Positions 43,141-51,970 of a stretch of 64,000 bases of DNA are shown here, in pieces. The stretch's first letter is position 1. Each line of letters begins with the position of its first letter. The notes beneath the pieces are model-generated. The model worked only from the letters and a program-made list of their open reading frames with translations. It was not told the origin of the DNA and did no database searches. Location of the stretch: NCBI GenBank assembly GCA_910583525.1, contig CAJTXL010000017.1, positions 1 to 64,000 of the forward strand, given 5' to 3'. Origin of the DNA: an uncultured Muribaculaceae bacterium (GTDB lineage: Bacteria; Bacteroidota; Bacteroidia; Bacteroidales; Muribaculaceae). Made by a program: the position numbers and the translations under genes.

Positions 43141-46100
43141 TTAGAATTTGATACTGAGACCGAATGTCCATTGGCGCAGGCTCGAATAGTAGTTCGTCGT
43201 GCTGTCGTATTCAGGGTCCATGCCCGGATAGTCGGTGAAGCAGCACAGGTTTTCGCCGCTTACAAATACTCTGAGACCCGTCATGCCGATGCGGCTGATA
43301 AGCGAGGTCGGCAGCGAATAGCCGATTGTGACGTTCTTGAGCTTGATATAGTCGGCCTTATAGAGCCACAGGGTCGATTTTGCCGAGCCGCCGTTCTGCT
43401 CAGAGCCGTAGTTCATGGTGAGACGTCCGTTTTTCGACCACAGGTTTGTGCGTGGGTCGCCGGGGTTTTCGGGGTCGTAGAAGTAGTGGTCGTCGGCGAT
43501 GTGTGCCGGAATGGCCGTGTCGCCGCGTGTCGATGAGGCATTGAAACCCAGGTAGCGCCAGTAGCGCGAGAATCCGCCTGCCCCGGCCCATTGCATCGAG
43601 AAGTCGAAGCCGTTCCACGAAGCGTTGGCCTGGATGCCGTAGTAGTATTTGGGCGTCATCGACGTGTTTTGGAAAGTGTAGTCGTTGGCGTCGCCGTATA
43701 CGCCGTCGCCGTTGACGTCGGCATAGAGGTAGTCGCCGTACCATATGCTTTTCTTGTCGATTGTGCGGTTAGGCAGGAAAACATTACCCTTGGCTATCAT
43801 TTCTTTAGCCCAGTTGAGGTCGGCTTCGGTGCGAATCATGCCGTCGCGGGGGCCGCCGTTCGGATTTACCGACCCGTCGGCGAAGTGGTAGGTGCCGTCG
43901 CCGCTGTAGGGGTTGAGAAGATAGAACTCGTTGATGAGACGGCCTTCGATGGTGCGGCGAACCTCGCCGACTTCGGTCGACACTTCTCCGAGGTTGGTCT
44001 GATAGGTGCGGAAACCGTTTTCGTCGGTCACCCATCCGGCTTCGAGGGCGCCACGGTATTTCGACACCTGATTGTAGTTGCGTGTGAAGTTGGCCGATAC
44101 GCCGTAGCTTACTTTGCCTATGCGGTCGCGCCATCCGGCTGTTATTTCGACGCCTTTGTTGCTTACTTCGCATAGGTTCTGGAAAGGCGGATTTTTGACG
44201 CCGACGGTCAGGTGCAGCGGTGCGCGGTAGAGGATGCCCGAAGTCTGACGGTCGTAGTAGTCGGCTTCGATGGTCAGTCGGTTGTTGAAGAAGCCGAGGT
44301 CGATGCCCACGTCGGTCGAGCGCGTTTCTTCCCATCCGAGCAGTTCGTTGTTCATCGAGGCCACAGAGCCGCCAGAAACCGCGTTGCCGAATACATAGTC
44401 AAAGCCGGTGGCATATGTTGCGAGATATTCGTAGTTGCCTATGCTGTTATTGCCGAGTTTGCCCCACGATGCGCGTATTTTAGCGTTGCTGAGGTAAGGG
44501 CTCAGGCCTTTCATGAACGATTCTTCCGACAGACGCCAGCCGGCCGATACCGAGGGGAATGCGCCCCAGCGTGAGCGGCGTGCGAAGCGCGACGAGCCGT
44601 CGTAGCGTAGATTGGCCTCGAAAAGATAGCGGTTGTCGAAGGCATAGGTCACGCGGCCGTAGACAGAGGCTGCCGAGAAGTCGGTCTGGCCGCCGTCGAT
44701 GCTGTTCATGTTCTTCACATTGCCCATTTCGGTGAGGGCGTCGTTTATGAAGCCCTTCTTCGATGCTTCGAGGCGGTGTTTGTTGTAGTATTGTGCCTCG
44801 AAGCCCACCATTGCCGTGATGTCGTTTTTGCCATAGCTGTGATACCATGAAAGGTCGCTCTCGAAAGTCCAGCGGTATGCCCATCCGGCCTGTTCGGTAA
44901 GCGTCAGGTTGTCGAGGTTCTGGTAGTAGTATGCCCAATCGTCTTTTCTGAAAGAGTATGCGTTGAGGGTCTTGGTGTTTTTCTTGTATTCGTCGTCGGT
45001 GCGTGCGTAGTTGAACGATGCATGCAGTTTGAAGTTGTAGGGGATATACAGATTGGCGAATACGGTGCCGTTGATGTGTGTCGATTTGCTCTTGCCGTCG
45101 AGACGGTTGATGAAATAGAGGTTGTTGCGCGAGTTGGCGTTTGCCTCGGGATTTTCCATCCATCCGTATTTGCCGTCGTAGTAGGGGTAGATGCCCGGGA
45201 TTGCACGCGACATATAGCCCGAAGCGCCCCCGAAGTCGTTCAGCTCACGGGTGCTGTGGTAGCCCCACATCTTGGTGCCTATTTCAACGACTTTGTTTAT
45301 ACGTGATGTTATGTTGGCACGGGCCTGTATTTTGTTGTAGCCCGTGTTTTCCACCACGCCGGGATTGTCGAGGTACGAAAGCGAGATAAGGTAGCTCGTT
45401 CCGCCCGATTTTCCCGATGCCGAAAGGTTGTGGCGCTGGAAAATCTGGTCTTTCTTGAACATAGCGTCCATCCAGTCGGTGTTGGGGTAGGCGACGTAGT
45501 TGGGATAGCCCGACTCCGAGATTTCGTTCGGATATTTCGATTTTTCACGCCAAAGGTCTATCATGGCCTGCGAGTACGGGCGGTTGCTGCCAATGTTCTC
45601 GGCTGACTCATTCATCAGTTCCATATAGTCGGCGTAGTTCGACACGAGTTCGAAGTGGTTGGCCGGCTCGTTGATTGACAGCAGGCCGCTGTATGAAATG
45701 TTGAATTTGTCGGTCGTCGGTGTCTTGGTGGTCACCAGGATGACGCCGTTGGCTCCACGGTTGCCGTAGATGGCGCACGATGCGGCATCTTTGAGAATGG
45801 AGATTTTTTCGATGTCGTCGGGGTTGACGCTCGACAGAGAGCTTTCAAAGCCGTCGACTATGACGAGCGGCTCGGCGTTGTTGAGCGTGCCTACGCCACG
45901 CACACGCACAAGCATTTCTTCTTCACCCGGTTTGCCCGATGTCTGGAGTATGCTAAGGCCGGCCGAGGCTCCGGCAAGAGCCTGTGCCGTGGTGGCTATA
46001 GGCCTCGATTCGGCTTCCTTTGAATAGTCGATTGAACTTACCGCGCCGGTTACGTTCACTTTTTTCTGTACGCCGTAGCCCACGACCACAACTTCGTCGA

Positions 46101-46401
46101 GAAGCGAGTCGGCGCTCCGAAGCACAACCTTATACGAAGTGGCGTCGGTGACTTTTACTTTGGCAGGTTCGAAACCTACATATGAAACGTTGATGGTCTG
46201 CCCTTTTTTGGCAGTGACGGTGAAGTGTCCGTCGGCATCGGTCGTCACGCCCGTGCGTGCGCCTTCGATGACTACCGAAGCCCCGATAAGGGGTTCGTTA
46301 TCGCCGTCGAGCACCGTGCCGGTGATTTTTGTCTGTGCGAGGGCTACAAGCGAGCAGCAGAGCATCAGCAAAAATATTATCGGTTTGTTAAGGTTGTTCA
46401 T
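43141..46401 (-). CDS. SusC-family TonB-dependent transporter (PUL 2)
   Basis: This 1086-residue outer-membrane transporter has a signal peptide (to about residue 22), a carboxypeptidase-regulatory-like domain (TKITGTVLDGDNEPLIGASVV), a plug (DEVVVVGYGVQKKVNVTGAV, NDAASCAIYGNRGANGVILVTTK-like) and a beta-barrel ending in WTFGLSIKF. Unlike the SusC of PUL 1 it has no STN domain, matching regulation by the hybrid two-component regulator upstream rather than by FecR and an ECF sigma factor. A -7 box lies 83 nt before the ATG. Confidence 0.93.
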   Translation of the reverse strand: MNNLNKPIIFLLMLCCSLVALAQTKITGTVLDGDNEPLIGASVVIEGARTGVTTDADGHFTVTAKKGQTINVSYVGFEPAKVKVTDATSYKVVLRSADSLLDEVVVVGYGVQKKVNVTGAVSSIDYSKEAESRPIATTAQALAGASAGLSILQTSGKPGEEEMLVRVRGVGTLNNAEPLVIVDGFESSLSSVNPDDIEKISILKDAASCAIYGNRGANGVILVTTKTPTTDKFNISYSGLLSINEPANHFELVSNYADYMELMNESAENIGSNRPYSQAMIDLWREKSKYPNEISESGYPNYVAYPNTDWMDAMFKKDQIFQRHNLSASGKSGGTSYLISLSYLDNPGVVENTGYNKIQARANITSRINKVVEIGTKMWGYHSTRELNDFGGASGYMSRAIPGIYPYYDGKYGWMENPEANANSRNNLYFINRLDGKSKSTHINGTVFANLYIPYNFKLHASFNYARTDDEYKKNTKTLNAYSFRKDDWAYYYQNLDNLTLTEQAGWAYRWTFESDLSWYHSYGKNDITAMVGFEAQYYNKHRLEASKKGFINDALTEMGNVKNMNSIDGGQTDFSAASVYGRVTYAFDNRYLFEANLRYDGSSRFARRSRWGAFPSVSAGWRLSEESFMKGLSPYLSNAKIRASWGKLGNNSIGNYEYLATYATGFDYVFGNAVSGGSVASMNNELLGWEETRSTDVGIDLGFFNNRLTIEADYYDRQTSGILYRAPLHLTVGVKNPPFQNLCEVSNKGVEITAGWRDRIGKVSYGVSANFTRNYNQVSKYRGALEAGWVTDENGFRTYQTNLGEVSTEVGEVRRTIEGRLINEFYLLNPYSGDGTYHFADGSVNPNGGPRDGMIRTEADLNWAKEMIAKGNVFLPNRTIDKKSIWYGDYLYADVNGDGVYGDANDYTFQNTSMTPKYYYGIQANASWNGFDFSMQWAGAGGFSRYWRYLGFNASSTRGDTAIPAHIADDHYFYDPENPGDPRTNLWSKNGRLTMNYGSEQNGGSAKSTLWLYKADYIKLKNVTIGYSLPTSLISRIGMTGLRVFVSGENLCCFTDYPGMDPEYDSTTNYYSSLRQWTFGLSIKF

Positions 46402-46484
46402 AATTACATGGACTGGTTGATTTTTCAGGTTTCGGTTTTAAGGTTGTACTAAAAGAAGCGGGATTAGAAATTAAGTTGACATTG

Positions 46485-46492
46485 CAAATGTA
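46485..46492 (-). promoter_or_regulatory. Candidate -7 box of the PUL 2 susC operon
   Basis: The minus strand reads TACATTTG, matching TAnnTTTG, in the 166-bp gap between the regulator gene and susC. No TTTG stands 19-21 bp upstream, as often seen for promoters needing an activator, so the regulator may bind just upstream. Confidence 0.5.
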
Positions 46493-46521
46493 GACCCTTG
46501 CATGCTGTTTCGATAGAACTA

Positions 46522-46569
46522 AAAGGGCAAACGATGGAATAAAAGACGCATGCGCCTTTTTTGCCCTTT
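46522..46569 (-). terminator. Nested hairpins ending the regulator transcript
   Basis: An outer 10-bp perfect stem (46522-46531 with 46560-46569, AAAGGGCAAA/TTTGCCCTTT) encloses an inner hairpin around GACGCATGCGCC (46541-46560) that has A- and T-runs on its two sides. It overlaps the stop codon of the gene at 46568. Either hairpin could terminate transcription on the minus strand before susC. Confidence 0.6.
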
Positions 46570-49500
46570 AATGCGGCTGCTGAGACTCCGCTCCGTTGTC
46601 CTGACCGCTTTCGTCGCGGTATTCCGACGGCAGTACGCCGTAGGCGCGCTTGAAGCATTTAGCGAAATACGACGGGGTGTTGAAGCCCACCGCATAGCAC
46701 ACTTCGTTCACGCGGCACGAGGGACGTTTAAGCATCTCGGCGGCGAGCACGAGGCGTTTGTCGAGGATATAGTCTTTCGGAGTGGTCTCGAGCACCGATT
46801 TCATTCGACGCATCAGGGTCGATTTGCTCATGAAGAGAAGTTTGGCGAGCTGTTCGTTGCTGAAATCGGAGTCGCCGATGTTTTCCATAACTATGGTGTC
46901 GAGTTTTTTCAGAAATTCGGCGTCCGCATCGGACAGCTGCATCAGATTGCCTCCGGGTAGCACCATCATCGACGAAGGTCGGGAACGCATGTCATCGTTG
47001 CGCCGCAGAAGGGTGTCGATGCACGCCTCGACATATGCCGCTGTGTAGGGTGGCGTGATGACTTGTAGCGCGCCTGCACGGACTGCGTTCAGTGCCATGT
47101 CGCGGTTCTCGGTCTGCGAAACCACCACCACGGGAATCGATTGAAGTTCGGGGCTTGCGCCAATGGTCTCGCACAGCGACGCGGCGCTTTGGCTCTTGAT
47201 TCTGTCGGGTATGAGCAGCAAATCCACATGGTTTTTCTGCATCAGCTCCAGGGCTACATCGGCCGAGCGCACCACAAGCACGCGATGGCGGCTTTTAAGA
47301 TTCTCTTTTATATCGGAGAACATGTCGGCCGCAGGCTCAATGAGCATTATACGGTGTGTTGCCGTCAGGTCGCCGTCGTCTTTGGCGTCGGCATCTGCCA
47401 ATGTCTGTTCGTCGGGCTGTGTGTCGGTGTTTTCTTCGTGCTCCAAAGCGCCTTCTTCCGGCTGCTCGTTGTCGCTGTTGAAACAGGCGACGTCGGCAAG
47501 GACTTTCGACAGTTTGTCGGCACCGTTGCTTATCACCATCAGGTCATCGGCAAGCTGGCCCTCGACGCCGCTTCTGAGGATATTCGTAAGAGGATTGCGG
47601 ATGAGTGCCAATGGGGCGCGTAGACGGTTGGCAACGAATGAAATCATAGCGACTTTTTCGTTGTATGCCTCAATTTCCTGTTCACGGGCGGCCTGGCGCT
47701 GCCGTTCCTCGGCACGCCTGATGCGTCGTCGGTAGATGCGTTGCCATAGCAGGCTGATGGCGACTACGGCCAAAATGGAATAGAGCAGCCATGCCAATTT
47801 TGTCTTATAGAAAATCTGTGCCACATGCAATTGCAGTGGGGCATGTGCCTGAGATGCCGCCATGCGGCCGTTGTCGTCCTGCCTTATCCGTTCAAATTCA
47901 AGCAAGTAGTCTCCGGCGGGCAACTTTTGGAAGGCTATATGTCCGTCGGGCGGCAGTTTGCGCCATTCGTTGTCGTAGCCGCGCAGCCGGTAGTTGAGTA
48001 CGTTGACGCCGTGCTCGCCGGAGAGCATAAGGTCGGATATGTCGAACGCTATGTCGGTCTGCCAATATGCAAGGCTGATACGGCCGGTGGTGTCAATCGC
48101 CCGTTTTATTGGCGAGTCTTTTGTTTTCGCCGTTGTCGGCTGTCCGTTTATGCTTAGGCTGTTGATTATAAGCTGCGGAGTTTCGTGTGAACGTTTCAGA
48201 AGCTGTGGTCTGAAACTTATATAGCCGTCGGCCGAACACAGATAGAATGTGCCGTCGTGTGTCACCGTTCCGTGCGTCGAGGCGAAATCTTCGTTCAGGA
48301 GGCCGTGGCGGCTGCGGAAAGTGTATGCGCGTCCGCTTTCAGGGTCGAAAGTCAGGAGGCCGCTGCTTGTCGTTGCCCACATCTTGCCCGTTTTGTCCTG
48401 TAATATCTGGTAGGCGACGTCGGTAGTAAGTTCTTCGCCGAGGATTGCCCTGTCGAACACGGTGAATGTGCTGTCGGTGTCGAAGCGTATGATGCCCGAC
48501 CCGAAAGTGCCGGCCCATACGCGCCCGTTGTTGTCTACCATCACGCTCAGCAGTTTGTCGGTAGGTAGAGAATTGGCTTGGCCGGAAATATGCCGTCGTT
48601 GCGATACGATGCGTTGGTTTTCCGGGTCGTAGCATATCAGGCCATGGGCGAATGTCGACAGCCACAGATGCCCGTAGTCATCTTCGGCCATATCGGTGAC
48701 ATAGCATTCGCCTATGCCGCGGAACGGGGTGAAACTGTCGCTTTGCATGTCATAGCGGAATACACCAAGAGGAGTAAGGACAAGTACGTCGCCCGACGAA
48801 GCCGTGCGTATGCCCACGAGCTTGTTCTCGCTGAATGTGATGTCATGGCTTAGCCTGTCGTAGAAGCGGCATCGGCCATTGTCGGGCTCTATGCGGAAAA
48901 TGCCCGTGAGGGCGCTCACCCACAACTCGTCGCCGGAGAGGCATACGTCGAAGGTTTCCGATGGTATGGTCTCGGGCATGAAACGCTCGGTGGTGCCGGT
49001 CTGGGCATTGGTCCGCAACAGGCCGCCGTGGGCGGTGGCGCACCACACGTTGCCGTGGCGGTCGACCTCGACACTATGTACTTTTGCAGCTTTCTGCGAC
49101 CCGTCGGCATGCAGATAGGTGCGTTTAAAGCGTTTGGCCGTACGGTCGGAGTAGTTCAGCCCACCGGCAAAAGTGCCGCACCACAGGCCGCCGTGGCTGT
49201 CTTCAATTACCGATAGGATATAGCTGTCAGACAGCGAGAAACGGTCTGACGGCTCGCTGTTGTATACACGGCTGCAACCATCTGAGGCGGAATAAAGATA
49301 CAGGCCGTTCATGGTAGGCAGCCATATGGAGCCGTCTGCGCCAAGAGAGAGGCCTTGAGGCTCGTGGGCGGCTATATCGCCCAATAAAGAACGTGCTCTG
49401 CCGCCGGGGGCGAATTCTACAAGGCCTTTATGGACGCTTACGGCATAAATGGTGCTGTCGGAGGCCTGTGCCAGTCCGAGTATGTTGTCGTTGGCGAACA

Positions 49501-50179
49501 ATGTGGTGTCGCCGTCGATTTTTACAGGCTCGATTTTCTCATGCTTCCAGTCGGGGCGGTAGAGATTGTGGAAGTAGAGCGACAGAAGGCACTCCCCGTC
49601 ATTGCCGAAATATATTGCCCTGGTGTTGGCCGGGAGCCGTTTGTCTTTGCCTTGGAAATAGTTGAAAAGACGCTCTGTTTTCGGTTCGTACTTGAAGATG
49701 CCGTGTTCGTTTACTGCAAACCACACATTGCCAATGCGGTCGCCGCATATTACCGTGGCTTTCCCGGCGATGTCGGTGCCTTTGTCGCTCTTCAAGGTAA
49801 AAGGCTCGAAAACATCGAGAGTATAGTCGTAGTAGGCAACGCCGTTGTCGGTGCCTATCCACAGGCGGTCGCCGTGCTGGTAGAGCGATACTATATACGA
49901 AGAGTTCAGGCCGAGGTCTTCTTTGTGGAATGTGCGGAATTTCGTGCCGTCGAAGCGGTTGAGTCCGTCAGAGCTGCCTATCCACACAAAGCCTATGCTG
50001 TCTTCACAGATTGTATTGATGCTGTTGAACGACAGTCCGCTGTTCGATGTCGTGAAATTCCTGAAATATAGGTCGGCTTCGGTTTTGCGGATTGCCCCGA
50101 AAGCGCACAGCCCCGGCGCGGCGGCTATAAATGCCGCCGTTGCCAAGGCTGTGAGTGTTTGTCGAAGCGTTTGTAACAT
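46568..50179 (-). CDS. Degenerate hybrid two-component regulator (phosphorelay residues lost)
   Basis: This 1203-residue regulator has a signal peptide, two periplasmic propellers (about 35-660, e.g. FVWIGSSDGLNRFDG), a Y_Y_Y domain (about 700-785) and a membrane helix (796-812). A remnant of the kinase dimerization helix, receiver-like domain (943-1060) and AraC-type HTH (about 1090-1190) follow. The phosphorylation machinery is missing. The kinase motif reads VANRLRAPLALI with N851 where His should be. The ATPase domain is absent, with only an acidic linker (about 900-940) before the receiver. In the receiver the acidic pair is IEPA, the phospho-acceptor position is P991, and the conserved Lys is P1043. 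The DNA-binding part looks intact (KRPSCRVNEVCYAVGFNTPSYFAKCFKRAYG). It probably regulates PUL 2 by ligand-driven conformational change. The frame is unbroken, so it is not a simple pseudogene. Confidence 0.85.
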   Translation of the reverse strand: MLQTLRQTLTALATAAFIAAAPGLCAFGAIRKTEADLYFRNFTTSNSGLSFNSINTICEDSIGFVWIGSSDGLNRFDGTKFRTFHKEDLGLNSSYIVSLYQHGDRLWIGTDNGVAYYDYTLDVFEPFTLKSDKGTDIAGKATVICGDRIGNVWFAVNEHGIFKYEPKTERLFNYFQGKDKRLPANTRAIYFGNDGECLLSLYFHNLYRPDWKHEKIEPVKIDGDTTLFANDNILGLAQASDSTIYAVSVHKGLVEFAPGGRARSLLGDIAAHEPQGLSLGADGSIWLPTMNGLYLYSASDGCSRVYNSEPSDRFSLSDSYILSVIEDSHGGLWCGTFAGGLNYSDRTAKRFKRTYLHADGSQKAAKVHSVEVDRHGNVWCATAHGGLLRTNAQTGTTERFMPETIPSETFDVCLSGDELWVSALTGIFRIEPDNGRCRFYDRLSHDITFSENKLVGIRTASSGDVLVLTPLGVFRYDMQSDSFTPFRGIGECYVTDMAEDDYGHLWLSTFAHGLICYDPENQRIVSQRRHISGQANSLPTDKLLSVMVDNNGRVWAGTFGSGIIRFDTDSTFTVFDRAILGEELTTDVAYQILQDKTGKMWATTSSGLLTFDPESGRAYTFRSRHGLLNEDFASTHGTVTHDGTFYLCSADGYISFRPQLLKRSHETPQLIINSLSINGQPTTAKTKDSPIKRAIDTTGRISLAYWQTDIAFDISDLMLSGEHGVNVLNYRLRGYDNEWRKLPPDGHIAFQKLPAGDYLLEFERIRQDDNGRMAASQAHAPLQLHVAQIFYKTKLAWLLYSILAVVAISLLWQRIYRRRIRRAEERQRQAAREQEIEAYNEKVAMISFVANRLRAPLALIRNPLTNILRSGVEGQLADDLMVISNGADKLSKVLADVACFNSDNEQPEEGALEHEENTDTQPDEQTLADADAKDDGDLTATHRIMLIEPAADMFSDIKENLKSRHRVLVVRSADVALELMQKNHVDLLLIPDRIKSQSAASLCETIGASPELQSIPVVVVSQTENRDMALNAVRAGALQVITPPYTAAYVEACIDTLLRRNDDMRSRPSSMMVLPGGNLMQLSDADAEFLKKLDTIVMENIGDSDFSNEQLAKLLFMSKSTLMRRMKSVLETTPKDYILDKRLVLAAEMLKRPSCRVNEVCYAVGFNTPSYFAKCFKRAYGVLPSEYRDESGQDNGAESQQPH

Positions 50180-50180
50180 G

Positions 50181-51968
50181 TTATTGTAGTGTCACCGACA
50201 GCCATTCCGAAGGATAGTCGGTGTTTTCGCCTTCGGCATCTTCGATGCTTGCGGCTACCGGCCCTTCTTTCTTGGTCGTGCGGTAATGGTGGCGCAGATG
50301 TGCGCGGATTTGCTCGCCTTTGCGCGGAGCGCCGCCGATTTTGTCCCAGGGTATTTCGAGGCGTGCGCCGAAGCCGAGATCGCTGTCTTTGTCGTTGTTG
50401 ACGGTGCCTTCAAGGTCGACCGGCACTGTGCCTTTGTCTATGAGTACCCACGAGGTGCCGCGTTCCTGATACAGGAGATACTTGCCCTGTGGGTTTACCA
50501 AGGCCTTGTAGGTATCGAAGCTTCCGTCTTTTTTCTGACGGGCGAATAGCACTGCCGAAGCGTCGGAGTTTTCGGGAGTGAAAGCCTGCAGTTCGTTGTC
50601 GAACAGATATGTATCGATGATGAAGCTCTTGCCGTCATATCCGAAATTGGTGAATACCGACGATGGTGCGGTATGCCCCAGGAACCAGAACCCGTTCTTG
50701 TCGCGGTTGAAGCCCTTGACGTCGATAGCCGGACGCTCTGCACCTTTCGTAGCGGTCTTGGAGCGATTTATCCGTCCTGTCGCCATCGTGATTTTATGAC
50801 GTTCGTTGCCCGCGTTGTCGGTATAGTCCGAGGTGCCTGTGGCTATTATGCGGTCGTTGCCGATATAGTCGATATTGCCCCAATAGCCGCTGAACGGGCG
50901 CGAGGCATTGCCGAAGTTGTCGGCGTTCTTGTCGCCTATAAGCGCCCACATGCCCTGTTGGCCTTTGAATAGGCCCGATGCAAGAACTATAGGCTCGCCC
51001 GAGGGTAGACGGGTGATATAAGGCCCGTAGGCATAGAGGTCTTTGTGCACCTGTTTTTTGAGCGGATATTCGGGGCCGCCGTTCTGACGTACCAACTGGT
51101 CGCTTTTCCAGTTGGTCTCTTTGTCGGTGGTTATTATCACAGGGCTTTGGTCTACTTTCAGACCACCTGCCCATACTTCGATTGGCACGGCTATGGTGCC
51201 GTCGTCGAGTATTACCGACGATGCCATGCCGTCGTAGGTGCCGCGTTCGTCGATGGTGCGTGACATCACTTCGCCGTCTTTGTAGGAGCAGTGCTCTTTT
51301 CCTTGCCACGTCTTGCCGCCGTCAAACGAACGGATGAGCATCGTGCATGGCTGCGACCGTTTGTAGCGCACATCGTTGCTGTCGGTGATGTACATCTGTA
51401 TTTCGCCGGATGGCAGCTGCGTCATAGCCGGCTCCCAGCATCGGCCCGTGTAGATGCGCTTGGCCTCGCCCCATGTCAGACCGTTGTCTTCGCTGAACAT
51501 GATTTCGATGAAGCAGTTCTCGTTGGTGTGGGGCAGGTCGTTGTAGCCCTTTTTCCAACGGCATTGGTAGGCGAGCATGATGCGTCCGTCGGCAAGCTCG
51601 ACGAAGTCGGGGTTGACATACACGAACGTGTCTTCGCCTGCGGTCGATACGCCGTTTTTCTGTTCTTGCAGCCGCTGCACGTTGTGCCATGTTGCGCCGT
51701 CATCGTCGCTCAGAGCCACATAAGGCTCCTGACCGAAGCGATGGTTCATGAATGTCATCATCAGTTGGCCGTTTTTGAGCCGTTTGATGCGCGGATATAT
51801 GAAGTTTTTCTCGATATATCCTTTGTTGTCGACATACATTTCGGTGATGTCGCGCTTGGTGCTGTAGTCCCATGCTATGCGTGCTGTGCCGGCCGGGACG
51901 GCAGCCGAGGCCGCCGTCGATATGGCGGCTGCGGCTGCTATTGCTGTTGCTGTCTTTAGAAAGTCCAT
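50181..51968 (-). CDS. Secreted BNR/sialidase-fold protein with CBM9-like domain
   Basis: This 595-residue secreted protein starts at the ATG at 51968 (MDFLKTATAIAAAAAISTAASA); the longer frame lies inside the upstream gene. The propeller (about 30-410) has three good Asp-boxes: SDDDGATWHNV, SEDNGLTWGEA and SFDGGKTWQGK. Residues about 430-595 are a CBM9-like sandwich (LGFGARLEIPWDKIG). This is the annotation pattern of exo-alpha-sialidase-like PUL proteins, but the substrate is open because several propeller families share Asp-boxes. It lies 2 bp after the fimbrillin-like gene and 1 bp before the regulator gene, so all three are one transcript. Confidence 0.77.
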   Translation of the reverse strand: MDFLKTATAIAAAAAISTAASAAVPAGTARIAWDYSTKRDITEMYVDNKGYIEKNFIYPRIKRLKNGQLMMTFMNHRFGQEPYVALSDDDGATWHNVQRLQEQKNGVSTAGEDTFVYVNPDFVELADGRIMLAYQCRWKKGYNDLPHTNENCFIEIMFSEDNGLTWGEAKRIYTGRCWEPAMTQLPSGEIQMYITDSNDVRYKRSQPCTMLIRSFDGGKTWQGKEHCSYKDGEVMSRTIDERGTYDGMASSVILDDGTIAVPIEVWAGGLKVDQSPVIITTDKETNWKSDQLVRQNGGPEYPLKKQVHKDLYAYGPYITRLPSGEPIVLASGLFKGQQGMWALIGDKNADNFGNASRPFSGYWGNIDYIGNDRIIATGTSDYTDNAGNERHKITMATGRINRSKTATKGAERPAIDVKGFNRDKNGFWFLGHTAPSSVFTNFGYDGKSFIIDTYLFDNELQAFTPENSDASAVLFARQKKDGSFDTYKALVNPQGKYLLYQERGTSWVLIDKGTVPVDLEGTVNNDKDSDLGFGARLEIPWDKIGGAPRKGEQIRAHLRHHYRTTKKEGPVAASIEDAEGENTDYPSEWLSVTLQ

Positions 51969-51970
51969 TG

